Source: Ischnura elegans | Lineage: Eukaryota; Arthropoda; Insecta; Odonata; Coenagrionidae | Reading direction: 5' to 3' | DNA: 64,000 nucleotides | Assembly (NCBI RefSeq): GCF_921293095.1 | Contig: NC_060253.1 | Coordinates: forward strand, 94,257,073 to 94,321,072 | In this document: positions 28,601 to 35,546 of the stretch, piece by piece | Position numbering within the stretch: the stretch's first letter is position 1 | How the letters are laid out: each line of letters starts with the position of its first letter | Notes under the pieces: generated by a model | The model's database searches: none | What the model was told of the DNA's origin: nothing | What the model saw: the letters and a program-made list of their open reading frames with translations, nothing else | Program-made: the position numbers and the translations under genes

Positions 28601-29921
28601 GCCCCCCTCCCCCTAGTTTTGATCCTGGTTACGCCCTTGTTTCCTCATATTTCTAATAGCACTTTTTTCATACTCTAGCTTCATGGGTAGATTGTCTTCT
28701 TAAGTATGATACCGTATATTATGTGTCTTATTCAGCGTATATGACGCATAGTGCATGTTAGTGGAAGTAAATTTTAACTCCCTGGTACATTTTGGTGATA
28801 GTTCATCCCCTGCCAAACACCTCTGTAGGTGGCTGGCAGTTTAACATATATATGTAGATATATCAAATGCTAAACGATTTTAATTTCTCCTGATGCATTA
28901 TATCGATGAATTTATCTCGTGTTCTCAACCAGGTTTACTCAGTCGCATAGGCCGACGTTCCGGAAGACGACTGTTCTCCCATTTTCAAGGCGCGTAAGTC
29001 AGTGTGAAATTGGACACCGAATAACAAGCCTTGAAAATAGGAGAAAAGTCGTCTTACCAAACGGCGGCCAATGCAACTTAGTTAATCTGGTTAATAGCAC
29101 GAGATGAATTCATCAATATCAAATGTGATTAGGCATACTTTGGATTTTTAATTGCAGATTCAAATGAACACTTGCAATTTTCACACGATAGTACAATTTA
29201 TTACGACATAGATTTCAATGTTACAACATCATCTTCAAGATGTGCGCAATCAAAATAATTGCAATTATCCACGATGATAAAATTATTACAACCGAGGTTT
29301 TGATGTCACTACATATTCTTTAAGATTTAGCAATCATGGGCGTAACCAGAATCAAAACTGGGGGGGGGGGGGGCAAAACTAGCCGTGGTCGTTGAAGTTG
29401 TAACTTTTTTGCACAGAAAAAGTTAATGAAACCAAAATTTTAAGGAAATTATGACAACAATTTATTAATTTTTTATAATTATTTGCTTGAAAAAATAATG
29501 ATTTTTATTTTAGCTTCATGTCTTATACTAATACATTTACTAAAAAGGAAAATTCGTTCATAACTTTCGTTTTGAACTAAATTTATTTTCGCTTCCAAGG
29601 GGGGAATCTGCTTCCTGTGCCTCCCGCTGGGTACGTCCATGGCAGTAACGTTACAAACTAAGTCGTAGTAAATTTTATAGTCGCGGCAAGTTGCAAGTTT
29701 TTACTTCAATATGAAAAATTTCCATTCCTTGACTCTTCCAAGCTTTTCCTTTTTCCACGCTTGACTCTTCGGATTTTTTTTTATTTCAGAAGCGACGGTC
29801 GACGATACATGAAGATTTCATACGAGGAATCGATTACTACGACCACAGTGACGAGTCTTCGTGGAGACCGCCGGGGGCGGGCAGGCAGCGAGGAACAATG
29901 GACCGAGTACTGAGGGCTTGA
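1300..29921 (+). CDS. SLC5-family sodium:solute symporter, complete 14-exon gene (694 aa)
   Basis: Coding exons: 1300-1613, 3699-3858, 4869-4934, 8129-8180, 9295-9362, 10900-11054, 12897-13037, 15357-15465, 20145-20254, 21545-21728, 22901-22987, 25147-25334, 26386-26704, 29790-29921. All introns are GT-AG and the phases join into 2085 nt with no internal stop. The protein reads as a sodium-coupled plasma-membrane symporter of the SLC5A5/6/8/12 branch (iodide, multivitamin and monocarboxylate carriers). Family blocks appear in order: [12 protein letters not shown] (res. 80-91), [50 protein letters not shown] (from res. 221), [26 protein letters not shown], and [14 protein letters not shown] spanning the exon 9/10 junction. 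The last is the TM8 segment whose Ser/Thr residues bind sodium in the family. A last membrane segment lies near residues 569-593, followed by a long charged C-tail of about 100 residues. The length is slightly above the usual 600-650 aa because of acidic N- and C-terminal tails. Substrate cannot be read from sequence. The start ATG matches the position used by the downstream paralogue. Confidence 0.93.
1752..1968. mobile_element. foldback MITE in intron 1
   Basis: Two inverted arms of about 80-100 bp (for example gacaatgaaaga...cactcacaag against its complement near 1895-1920) enclose a short loop. Outer ends read acacaaat / atttgtgt next to TTAA-like sequence. No coding capacity; family unassigned. 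Confidence 0.7.
2336..2555. mobile_element. palindromic MITE, family shared with 46.4 kb
   Basis: Ends read tagaagccaag and cttggcttcta. Inner arms pair around gtgcagataatggttggt and the complementary accagccacctaat region. A second diverged copy lies at about 46401-46640. No coding. Confidence 0.7.
2771..2898. mobile_element. short foldback MITE
   Basis: Arms of about 55 bp (ggcacttttccacaggttta at the left, complement at the right) enclose a loop of about 15 bp. Both arms contain the tcgaccgtt motif. Confidence 0.75.
3699..3858 (+). CDS. SLC5 gene, coding exon 2
   Basis: Two AGs compete here. The one at 3697-3698 gives the family sequence [23 protein letters not shown] in frame; the later one at 3708-3709 breaks the frame. 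The exon encodes residues 105-158, including TM2-3, and ends in phase 0 at GAG|gtaaat. Confidence 0.9.
4869..4934 (+). CDS. SLC5 gene, coding exon 3
   Basis: This is a 22-codon exon ([20 protein letters not shown] plus NS) between ttccttccag and gtaagt. YLERRF is the usual SLC5 motif after TM3. Both ends are phase 0. Confidence 0.9.
5047..5291. mobile_element. hAT-like MITE in intron 3
   Basis: Terminal inverted repeats are CAGTGACGTCATGGC and GCTATGACGCCACTG. Flanking 8-mers are CTATGGGC (5039-5046) and CTATGGAC (5292-5299), 7/8 identical, as expected for a hAT target duplication. 245 bp, non-coding. Confidence 0.75.
5951..6121. mobile_element. near-perfect palindromic foldback element
   Basis: At least 69 bp of the left arm (from catgtttctgggtttcaccg) is exactly repeated in inverse in the right arm, with a spacer of about 13 bp. 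Both strands therefore show mirrored open frames; these are palindrome artefacts and not genes. Confidence 0.85.
6200..8120. other. intron 3 sequence without recognised feature
   Basis: AT-rich with small hairpins (for example ccctcag...ctgaggg-like near 6615-6640). Nothing codes convincingly on either strand. Confidence 0.6.
8129..8180 (+). CDS. SLC5 gene, coding exon 4
   Basis: This 52-nt exon encodes [17 protein letters not shown] and ends in phase 1 at CAAG|gtgagt. It follows a 3.2 kb intron that carries a hAT-like MITE and a perfect foldback element. The match to the TM4 segment of the family is clear despite the small size. Confidence 0.9.
8795..9005 (+). repeat. dispersed repeat, copy A
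   Basis: This segment (catgttagtgaaggttcacc, aagcacctctgtagatgact, ending in tgtatat-rich sequence) recurs diverged at 28650-28865. The simple-sequence end suggests a LINE 3' end or a SINE. Confidence 0.55.
9295..9362 (+). CDS. SLC5 gene, coding exon 5
   Basis: This 68-nt exon encodes [20 protein letters not shown] plus TSL (TM5). The acceptor is ctcacaacag and the donor is TTG|gtgagt. It completes the phase-1 codon of exon 4 and ends in phase 0. Confidence 0.9.
10900..11054 (+). CDS. SLC5 gene, coding exon 6
   Basis: This exon begins with [20 protein letters not shown], one of the most conserved SLC5 blocks, followed by an extracellular loop ([14 protein letters not shown]). It ends in phase 2 at donor gtaagt. 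Confidence 0.92.
11492..12457 (+). mobile_element. mariner-family DNA transposon, internally deleted
   Basis: TIRs begin CGAGGTG and contain gaaaagtaatgagactg (left) and its complement (right); TA dinucleotides flank both ends (11490-11491 and 12458-12459). About 966 bp instead of the usual 1.25-1.3 kb. It sits in sense orientation in intron 6 of the SLC5 gene. Confidence 0.85.
11685..12303 (+). pseudogene. mariner transposase remnant
   Basis: An N-terminal piece from 11685 ([20 protein letters not shown], ending DEPHSGRP) is the helix-turn-helix DNA-binding part. A C-terminal piece near 12040-12303 has [10 protein letters not shown] in place of HDNAxxH and [19 protein letters not shown]. 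Most of the catalytic core, including the first aspartate region, is deleted, the frame is broken, and the second catalytic Asp is Asn. It is dead as an enzyme. Confidence 0.85.
12897..13037 (+). CDS. SLC5 gene, coding exon 7
   Basis: This exon encodes [20 protein letters not shown] and [18 protein letters not shown], family blocks around TM7. The acceptor is tttttctacag. It ends in phase 2 at AT|gtgagt, completed as Ile by exon 8. A deleted mariner occupies the intron upstream. Confidence 0.9.
13091..13320. mobile_element. TIR MITE in intron 7
   Basis: Ends read gcccggttacacgac and ataccgtgtaaccagag, imperfect inverted repeats of about 15 bp. Internal sequence is non-coding. I see no clear target duplication. 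Confidence 0.5.
15357..15465 (+). CDS. SLC5 gene, coding exon 8
   Basis: Two acceptors are possible. The one at 15355-15356 (tattttcctcag) keeps the frame; the tag further upstream does not. The exon encodes a hydrophobic helix, then [17 protein letters not shown], which aligns with the usual [10 protein letters not shown] region. It ends in phase 0 at AAG|gtaagt. Confidence 0.88.
16015..18765 (-). pseudogene. LINE endonuclease-reverse transcriptase ORF, three in-frame stops
   Basis: This frame of 916 residues is interrupted only by TAA at 18154-18156, TAA at 18073-18075 and TGA at 16801-16803; no frameshift is needed. The N-terminal apurinic-type endonuclease shows [25 protein letters not shown] and, after the first stop, RSLIDYIIV and TDHFLV. 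The reverse transcriptase shows [41 protein letters not shown] just after the third stop, and the catalytic FADD. A C-terminal domain ends [10 protein letters not shown]. Such light damage implies recent activity; as it stands it cannot make a full protein. Confidence 0.88.
19012..19048 (-). other. terminal hairpin in the LINE 5' leader
   Basis: On the minus strand CCTCTCC pairs with GGAGAGG and, inside, ACCAC pairs with GTGGT around a CTTATC loop. It lies 3 nt from the insertion boundary. A second small hairpin (GGAGC-GTAT-GCTCC) follows about 45 nt downstream. Related 5' leaders are known in RTE-type elements, and some LINEs carry self-cleaving ribozymes there; that role is only a possibility here. 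Confidence 0.5.
20145..20254 (+). CDS. SLC5 gene, coding exon 9
   Basis: This exon encodes [20 protein letters not shown] and [16 protein letters not shown], a strongly conserved stretch leading into TM8. It follows the largest intron (4.7 kb), which contains the RTE-like LINE. It ends in phase 2 (AG), giving Ser with exon 10. Confidence 0.92.
20690..21109. repeat. repeat-derived segment with a 24-bp tandem array
   Basis: The pyrimidine-rich stretch 20780-20990 is followed by 2.8 copies of a 24-bp unit (cgcattaaacaaatagtgcg...) at 21043-21109. Flanking phrases about gatgatgg and gaaacgt resemble ends of insect transposons. No protein recognised. Confidence 0.5.
21545..21728 (+). CDS. SLC5 gene, coding exon 10
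   Basis: This exon encodes the TM8 sodium-site segment [20 protein letters not shown], then a loop and TM9 ending HLGAVVQ. The acceptor is gttcccacag and the donor is CAG|gtcagt; it ends in phase 0. It is the exon most diagnostic of a sodium-coupled SLC5 carrier. Confidence 0.92.
22901..22987 (+). CDS. SLC5 gene, coding exon 11
   Basis: This 29-codon exon reads [20 protein letters not shown] then MFLPWANSM. It corresponds to the SxxGxxxGPxLGxFxLG block of SLC5 proteins. The acceptor has a long T-tract (ttttttccag). Both ends are phase 0. Confidence 0.92.
23662..23927. mobile_element. hAT-like MITE (CAGTGGCGTAACTA family), intron 11
   Basis: TIRs are CAGTGGCGTAACTAGG and GTTACGCCACTG; inner G-tract and C-tract are typical of this family. 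Related copies lie at 50094-50485 and 62739-63006. No clear 8-bp duplication remains, suggesting an older insertion. Confidence 0.7.
24174..24440 (+). mobile_element. tRNA-derived SINE-like element, intron 11
   Basis: The A-box-like tggtagtccagtggata is followed about 45 nt later by the B-box-like ggctcaaattcc, in the order of a pol III promoter. A non-tRNA tail follows. It does not fold as a functional tRNA by eye. Confidence 0.6.
25147..25334 (+). CDS. SLC5 gene, coding exon 12
   Basis: This exon encodes [20 protein letters not shown] (TM11-12 region) and then a Pro/Thr-rich extracellular loop with two cysteines. It ends in phase 2 (TC|gtaagg). Confidence 0.9.
26386..26704 (+). CDS. SLC5 gene, coding exon 13
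   Basis: This exon has an NST sequon at residues 547-549, the last membrane helix (about 569-593, [20 protein letters not shown]), and a basic cytoplasmic stretch ([20 protein letters not shown]). It ends in phase 0 at AAG|gtaagg. Confidence 0.9.
26764..26873. mobile_element. fragment of a hAT-like MITE (CTGTATCCGCTA family)
   Basis: The end aagaaatcttttgtgccccc...ctgtatccgctactg matches the right end of the complete copy at 33558-33855. The left end is missing. Confidence 0.5.
27792..27905. mobile_element. foldback MITE in intron 13
   Basis: Inverted arms 27792-27835 and 27861-27905 share caacaca.cgtgtcattttt and the cgaccat / gtggtcg phrase. Half of a related copy is seen at 34556-34612. 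It directly abuts the tail of the antisense LINE remnant. Confidence 0.6.
27908..28300 (-). mobile_element. CR1-like LINE 3' end, 5'-truncated
   Basis: Read on the minus strand, this matches the 3' region of the LINE at 44.5-45.75 kb: the end of the ORF (AAATTGAATT then stop), repeated tattgtgtaaaaatgg phrases, the ACCCGACTT...GGTCGACTTG stretch and an ATAAT tail. Confidence 0.75.
28305..28365 (-). mobile_element. tRNA-like SINE fragment
   Basis: On the minus strand gaaccgggttccaatcccgg is a perfect B-box-type T-arm. The A-box half is not recognisable, so this is a truncated SINE rather than a tRNA gene. Confidence 0.4.
28380..28639. mobile_element. hAT-like MITE (CATGGGCGTACCCAG family), intron 13
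   Basis: Ends read CATGGGCGTACCCAG and CTGGTTACGCCCTTG. Flanking 8-mers are TTTCCTCG (28372-28379) and TTTCCTCA (28640-28647), 7/8 identical. It carries a long C-tract and is non-coding. Confidence 0.75.
28650..28865 (+). repeat. dispersed repeat, copy B
   Basis: Diverged second copy of the segment at 8795-9005: agcttcatgggtagattgtc, catgttagtggaagtaaatt, aacacctctgtaggtggctg, ending in a tatatatgtagatata tract. Confidence 0.55.
28916..29103. mobile_element. foldback element with 10-bp target duplication, intron 13
   Basis: Inverted arms of about 75 bp (ctcgtgttctcaaccaggtt at left, complement at right) with gccgacgtt motifs. Flanks are ATGAATTTAT (28906-28915) and ATGAATTCAT (29104-29113). 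A duplication of 9-10 bp fits Mutator-like elements. A relative lies at about 52104-52257. Confidence 0.7.
29336..29641. mobile_element. hAT-like MITE (CATGGGCGTAACCAG family), second copy in intron 13
   Basis: Ends read CATGGGCGTAACCAG and CTGGGTACGTCCATG, with a G-tract near the left end. It lies in the same intron as the related copy at 28380. Flanking 8-mers do not match clearly. Confidence 0.65.
29790..29921 (+). CDS. SLC5 gene, terminal exon 14
   Basis: This is a 43-codon cytoplasmic tail beginning [20 protein letters not shown] and ending VLRA followed by TGA. The acceptor is tttatttcag. The tail is charged and poorly conserved in the family; the assignment rests on the correct phase, a strong acceptor and continuity of the basic region. 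Confidence 0.8.
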   Translation, partial: KRRSTIHEDFIRGIDYYDHSDESSWRPPGAGRQRGTMDRVLRA

Positions 29922-30220
29922 TCTCTCATAAATACTGATGGATGAGCGACGAAAAACTGTTACGCGAAAATCCTAGAAAAAATTGAAGGAGGAGGACATA
30001 TCTTCGACAACTCGTAATCGAATACTTATCATCACCATTTATTCATCACAAGTCCACCAAAATAGATGAATGAGCCTAAATCACATGATGAGTTAATGTT
30101 AGGCATAATTAAACTACCCCTGCCATTGAAAGTGAAAATAATTGCCGATATTATCGATTTCTACAAAACAGGGTCATTTTCATCACAAAAAATAAGGCTA
30201 CTAACTTTCAGCGGCGTGAC

Positions 30221-30226
30221 AATAAA
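30221..30226 (+). promoter_or_regulatory. possible polyadenylation signal of the SLC5 gene
   Basis: This AATAAA lies 300 nt after the stop codon and is the first perfect hexamer I noticed in the 3' flank. AT-rich DNA yields such hexamers by chance, so the assignment is tentative. Confidence 0.3.
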
Positions 30227-30229
30227 TCG

Positions 30230-31640
30230 GTCAGAATAGCAAGGTTACCCAAAATCACACGATCAGTTTATATATTTCTATCCATATGTTAAACCATGCT
30301 TTTAAATTAAGCTAAAATTGACAGCATTAACCATTAGATCCTACATCACACGGTCATTTATTTAGTAATTATTTATAATTTCCCCGACTTGGTGTCCAAA
30401 GTATTTCATGTTATATAATGTGCATCGTATATTTCCATGTGATTCAGGCTGTATAAACATCCCTACGTAGACCTAGAGTGAAGACAAAAATCCATTTAAA
30501 CGTTCCAAATCATCATGGAAATTTTCGCAATTTATTTCTACTCGCCACTACTATTAAAATTAAAAGAATTTCTTAATAAAATAATATTATTGAAAAAAGC
30601 AATGCATAAGGAGAAATTCAGTCTTATCTTATGAAAAAGAAATCATAATTCTCACGGGCTCCAGATTGGATTCCATAAATTAAAAAAAAATCCACGAAAA
30701 AACTACAGGAGGAGAGGTCTAATGAGGAGAAAACACAGTCGGAGATATTAGCGTTAATATTCATGTCTACTGTATCTGACTTGTTGTGTCCTTTTTTGTT
30801 AAGTATTTAAAATTAAAAGATTCTTTTCAAACAACACTTGGATTATTAACCATATAATGCCTGTTTTTCTATTGAAATCAATTTCTCAGACACCAAATAA
30901 CATTATTTATTCCACATTAACATGTGTTTGGATCACATTCTAGTCGTATATTTCATGCGAAATGTTACTACCATTAAAGTTTGAAGTTTTAACATAATTA
31001 TTTCTAATCTGATCTTAAAAGGGCTACATTTTTGTTTACTTAATGCATTGGACCTACTCGTAAAATCAATCTAGAGCCGCTTAAATATGATGGCATTATA
31101 CGTTTTCATCAAAACTAGTAGTATTATCACAATGAATTTATTTAATTCGCGAAATTCATCATAAAGCTGTTACAGTGCCTTTAAAAATTGTAGTACTTCT
31201 GGTTGATTCATAGCCATTCGACAGACATCGATCGCAACTACACACTGACAGTGCGACACAGTTTTTTGGATAGAAATAATTTCGGCCAGACTGTACTGGG
31301 TTAAATTCGTAGACGGTCTAAATATCTTGCAAATAAAGTTAGAATTCATTTGTGGCTAAAAATTGGGAGCTCTGGTAAGAGGAGCAATAAGGAAAGACGT
31401 AAATACTAGAGTTTTCTCCAGTATTTAAGATAAAATAGAATATATTCAACCCCGCCAACATCTAGGATATTTTACTTATGATCAAACAGTCGTCATGATG
31501 CCCAAAATTGTCATTTTCAGATTGTAACAAGCATTTCCGCGCTCATCGGCTTCAGTGTCTACAGAAACCACCTTTTAATCAAATGTTACATGAAAACGTT
31601 TCCCGCAACTTATTTTTTTGAAATCTATTAAAGCCTATAC
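30230..31640. other. 3' flank of the SLC5 gene, no recognised feature
   Basis: AT-rich, no sizeable open frame and no clear repeat ends. Part may be 3' UTR, depending on the polyadenylation site. Confidence 0.6.
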
Positions 31641-31650
31641 GGTGGGGGAT

Positions 31651-31961
31651 CAGTGGCGGATCCAGGATAGGGACAAGGGGGGGGAGCCTAAGATTACGAT
31701 TCTACCTAGTGTGAATTGAATACACAAGGGGGGTCTATAGCCCCTCCCTGGATCTACCTCTGGATTGAAATATACCAAAAGTATGTAAAATAGGCCCTAA
31801 ATTTAGAACTAATTTGTATTCCAATTCGTTAAAGAAGGTAAATATGTAGGAAAATATAACTAAGCACTTTTTCGCATAGTGGTAACCCCCAAATACTTCG
31901 ATTTTACCTAGTGTGTGTTTCGACACAATGGTGGGATTAGCCCGCCGTAGATCCGCCACTG
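31651..31961. mobile_element. hAT-like MITE (CAGTGGCGGATCCAG family)
   Basis: TIRs CAGTGGCGGATCC and GATCCGCCACTG; exact 8-bp target duplication TGGGGGAT at 31643-31650 and 31962-31969. 311 bp, non-coding. Confidence 0.88.
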
Positions 31962-32689
31962 TGGGGGATTAATTTTTACCCAATATACCGCCACATCCCC
32001 ATATCCTCTGCACAATGATTTACTTTTACGTTCAACGCTAATATAACCAATACCCTAGCTTAAGATTAACAGCAAAATCCTAGGTCACGGCTATCTCCAA
32101 CAACCACTCATGCCTTCGATCATAAACGAATTTATAACCAGAAAGATCACAAACGAGCACATACTTGGTCCATAAAAGCATTTCACGTCTTACTCCATCT
32201 CCTCACATTGTATATCATTAGATGCAACTTCCCATTCCCTTTAGGTCTTCATTCAACCTTCCTCAACGTTGTTTCAAATCCTTCAAAAGCTTCATAGGTA
32301 TGTTTATGTGGTCATATGTCATTCTTATTACTTTTCCTCTTCTATTCTTGGCCTTGTTCAATAACTTTTTATGATATCTCTTGGAGTTTAGGTCAATATA
32401 AACCAAGTTATAGCCAACGTTTCGATTTATTTAAAATCATCCTCAGGGCTATGAAAGAGAAAACATGTACAATATAAAATACGAAGATGACAAAGATATA
32501 CAATATTTTTACATAAAAATGTTACGATCGCGTTTTTTATACAGTAATATAATTTAAAGTATACACATATATATATGTATATAAGAACAGAATAGAATAC
32601 ACAAAAAATTTTGACACATGTCATAAAAACATATGTCATTCGTTACTTTCTTGGCCAAAACGTTCTCATATCAACTTCCTTACACTCCC

Positions 32690-34860
32690 ACATCCAACCT
32701 TCATAGTGAATGTTTGAGAGTATACTAGGGAGATATCAAAGAAGGTTAATCAAATCTTGAGCGGTCATATCTCTGATAGGATACACATTTTTTGATAGAG
32801 GGTTCACCCTTCCACATCCAAACTTCATAGCTAATGTTTTAGAATATAAAAGGGAATGACGTCAAAGAAGGTTATTTAAGTCTTGAGCGCTAATATCTCT
32901 GATAGGATACGCATTAATTTGTATCGTAATAACCTGTAAAATCATGAACAATCTGCATTTATTTCCTAGGTAGAATTAAAAAAAAACTGCCGATCCTAAA
33001 ATACCTCTTGCCCGGAAGCCATGCTGAGGGGGACATAAATTCATATGCTTCACATTTTCCATGATATTACAATTATAAAATTTCAGGTAGAGAATCGAAG
33101 GTTAACAAATTGGCGTTTGCTCTTCTGCAAGACATTTTTGAAAACCCAGTACCCCCAGCCCCTCGCCACGACATCCAATTTAAAACATGTCGACTGAATC
33201 GAATGCTATGATTCGCATCCACTACGAATGGGTAGTATGGAAATCTGTCATTAAATGCATTAAATTAATACAAGAGCCAAAGGCCAATTAAACATGAGAA
33301 GTGACCATTTGAAGAGGTAAATGATCTTTGAAGAGGTAAATGTTAAATGGTCCATTTTTCGTGGTAACAAATGAAAATAATGCAACAGGTTCAATTTTGT
33401 TCCCTTCTGGATACCATCACGCCGCTGAGCAGAGAAAAATACGGTGAGGAAGGTGGCATAAATCGAGATATTAGCGAGAATTATGGCAAACTGGCATGCC
33501 ATCCAAATTTAGACATTAGGGGCCGTCACATATCTCCCGCAAACAGTATCCTCTTCCCAGTTACGGATACATATGATGGGCGCAGGGGGCGAAGGCGGCC
33601 CCTAGGCCCCGCAAGGGCCGCCTTCATTGCCGAACATTGCAGAACCACAACTGTAACTTTTTATGTCATAAGATGTGTGAAGATTTTTATGTCATTGTCT
33701 TGTATATAATCTTGTCTATAATCAGTTAACAAAAAATTTCTTAAACTTTGCATGTAACTTGATTATTTTTCATTACGATAAAAGTATAGGTAGCTCACAA
33801 TATCTTTTGCGCCCCCCCCCCCCCCCCCTTTGAGTGTTTTCTGTATCCGCTAATGCCTCTTCCGCTCGTCGCGTCATCTTCATTCAAAGAACAAAAGAAG
33901 GTTTATCAATACTTGAACGACAATAACTCTGATAGGATATACATTTTTTTTGGATATAGGGTACAGTACACCCTCCCACATCCAAACTTCATAGCGAATG
34001 TTTGCATCACGCCACTAGGGGAATGACGACAAAGAAAAGTAATCAAATTTTGAATGATAATGTCTCTGATAGGATACAGATTTGCTAGTACCATACTAAT
34101 CACTAAAAATATTTCCAAGAATGAACTCTGAACTTTATTTCTAAGAATGAAAACAAAAACTGCGGATCCAGACACCTCTTGCTCGGAAGTCATGCTACAG
34201 TGTAAGCATGTATTTAACATTTCCTATAGTTACAGAGTTAGAAAATTTCAGCAATCGAATCGAAGGTTAACAGTAGACGCTTGTCATTCTACGAGACATT
34301 TCTAAACCCAGTATGGTGCCTCTCGCAAAGGCATCCAATAAATTTACAAACCTGTGGAGTACATTGAATGCTATGATTCACATCCACTAAGAATATGCAA
34401 TATGAAAAGTTTTTCATTGAAGTTATTAAGTGACTACAAGATTCAAAGGCCAATTAAGCATGAGACGCGGTCATTGAATTTATTTTTGAAGGAGTACCTG
34501 TTAAATAGTCCATTCCTCATGATGAAAGAACACAAGTGGTAATTTCCACACTTTTAAATCCAACAACCAACCATGGTTTCAACACATTGTGTCATTTTTA
34601 AGGACAATGAAAAATGAGAAAGAAACGATTTTTTAAGTGCGTTTCTCGTTGGAACAAATGGAAGTTATGCAACAAGTGCAATTCTGTCCTCTTTTGAAGA
34701 CCATCACGCCACTGAGCAGAGAAAAATACAGTGAGGGAGGTGACATAAATCGAGATATTATCCAGAATTATGGAAAACTGGCATGCCATCCAAATTTAAA
34801 CATAAGGGCCCGTCACATATCTCCCGCAAACAGCATCCTCTTCCGCTCGTAGAGTCGTCA
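32690..34860 (+). repeat. tandem segmental duplication (about 1.0-1.2 kb units)
   Basis: Unit A (about 32690-33900) and unit B (about 33900-34860) share long colinear blocks, for example 33371-33557 against 34650-34850 (gagcagagaaaaatacgg..., catgccatccaaattta) and the aggttaaca / ctatgattc.catccacta regions. Within them a subrepeat of about 120 bp (ccacatccaaacttcatag ... tctctgataggata) recurs three to four times. Confidence 0.8.
33558..33855. mobile_element. hAT-like MITE inserted in duplication unit A
   Basis: Ends CAGTTACGGATACA and CTGTATCCGCTAATG; exact 8-bp duplication CCTCTTCC at 33550-33557 and 33856-33863. Unit B has a single CCTCTTCC followed by gctcgt at the same place, i.e. the empty site. 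It includes a C-tract near 33811. Confidence 0.9.
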
Positions 34861-34879
34861 ACTTCATTATGGCTTCCCG

Positions 34880-35206
34880 TATCGCGCAGATAGATAGTCA
34901 CAACCTTGCATCCCGCAAACAACACGTCTCAAGTTTGCTGACGTTGGGAAACATGGCCGCCCCGAAATTAATAGATGTCGTTCACGGAAGATTCACGAGA
35001 TAAAGGAGGGGCCTCGAATGATGGGACAGAACCGCTGACGACGCAGTGCTCGGGAGACTGTAAAGTGCAGCCGAGGGTGTCGAAGAGGATACGTCCTCCC
35101 CCGTGTACCTCCCCCGACAAAGCAAGGTTAACTAGGGGAAGGCGAGATCGGGACGGAACGTACAAACACAACTGAACGCTACTCGACACAGTGCCCACTC
35201 AAGGTA
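34880..35206 (+). promoter_or_regulatory. GC-richer segment ending in a splice donor; possible promoter / 5' exon
   Basis: Composition changes abruptly after the duplicated block that ends near 34860. The segment is GC-richer, contains several CpGs and ends with CTCAAG|gtaaggg near 35206. No protein is recognisable. It is a second candidate upstream exon for the gene at 63 kb, or part of a repeat. Confidence 0.2.
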
Positions 35207-35234
35207 AGGGAAAGAAATACAGTGGACAACTTCG

Positions 35235-35345
35235 ACCGCGTAGAAATGTGGGTGGATCTGATTGGTATAGAGTGCTGACTTCCCTGCGAGTCCGAGCTCG
35301 AATCCCGGTGGTGGCAGAGAATTTTCAGGCACCGATTCATCTCGG
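35235..35345 (+). mobile_element. tRNA-derived SINE-like element (+)
   Basis: The A-box-like ttggtatagagtgctgac and B-box-like gagctcgaatcccgg are about 35 nt apart. The inverted phrase cgattcatctcggtgcg follows. It converges with another tRNA-like unit on the opposite strand. Confidence 0.5.
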
Positions 35346-35369
35346 TGCGAAAAATCTGCGGACAAAACA

Positions 35370-35452
35370 AACATTCGCCTTGATCGGGATTCGAACTCGG
35401 ATCTTCCGATTTTCTGTCAAGTCCTTTTGCCAGTTAAGCTGCCGAGACGTCT
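35370..35452 (-). mobile_element. tRNA-derived SINE-like element (-)
   Basis: On the minus strand gtctcggcagcttaactggc followed by gagttcgaatcccgatc has A-box and B-box spacing of a tRNA. The acceptor and D-arm do not pair convincingly. Confidence 0.45.
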
Positions 35453-35546
35453 TACCCTCCCGTGGGAATTTGTGGACTATGCCGGACAAGATGGTCTGGA
35501 GTGTTGAGCATATTAGGCATGCGACTAGCAGTCCAATTTGTGTATA

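Noticed and set aside
35235-35452. Possible functional tRNA genes
   Set aside because: T-arms are good but acceptor and anticodon stems do not pair by eye; a SINE origin fits better.
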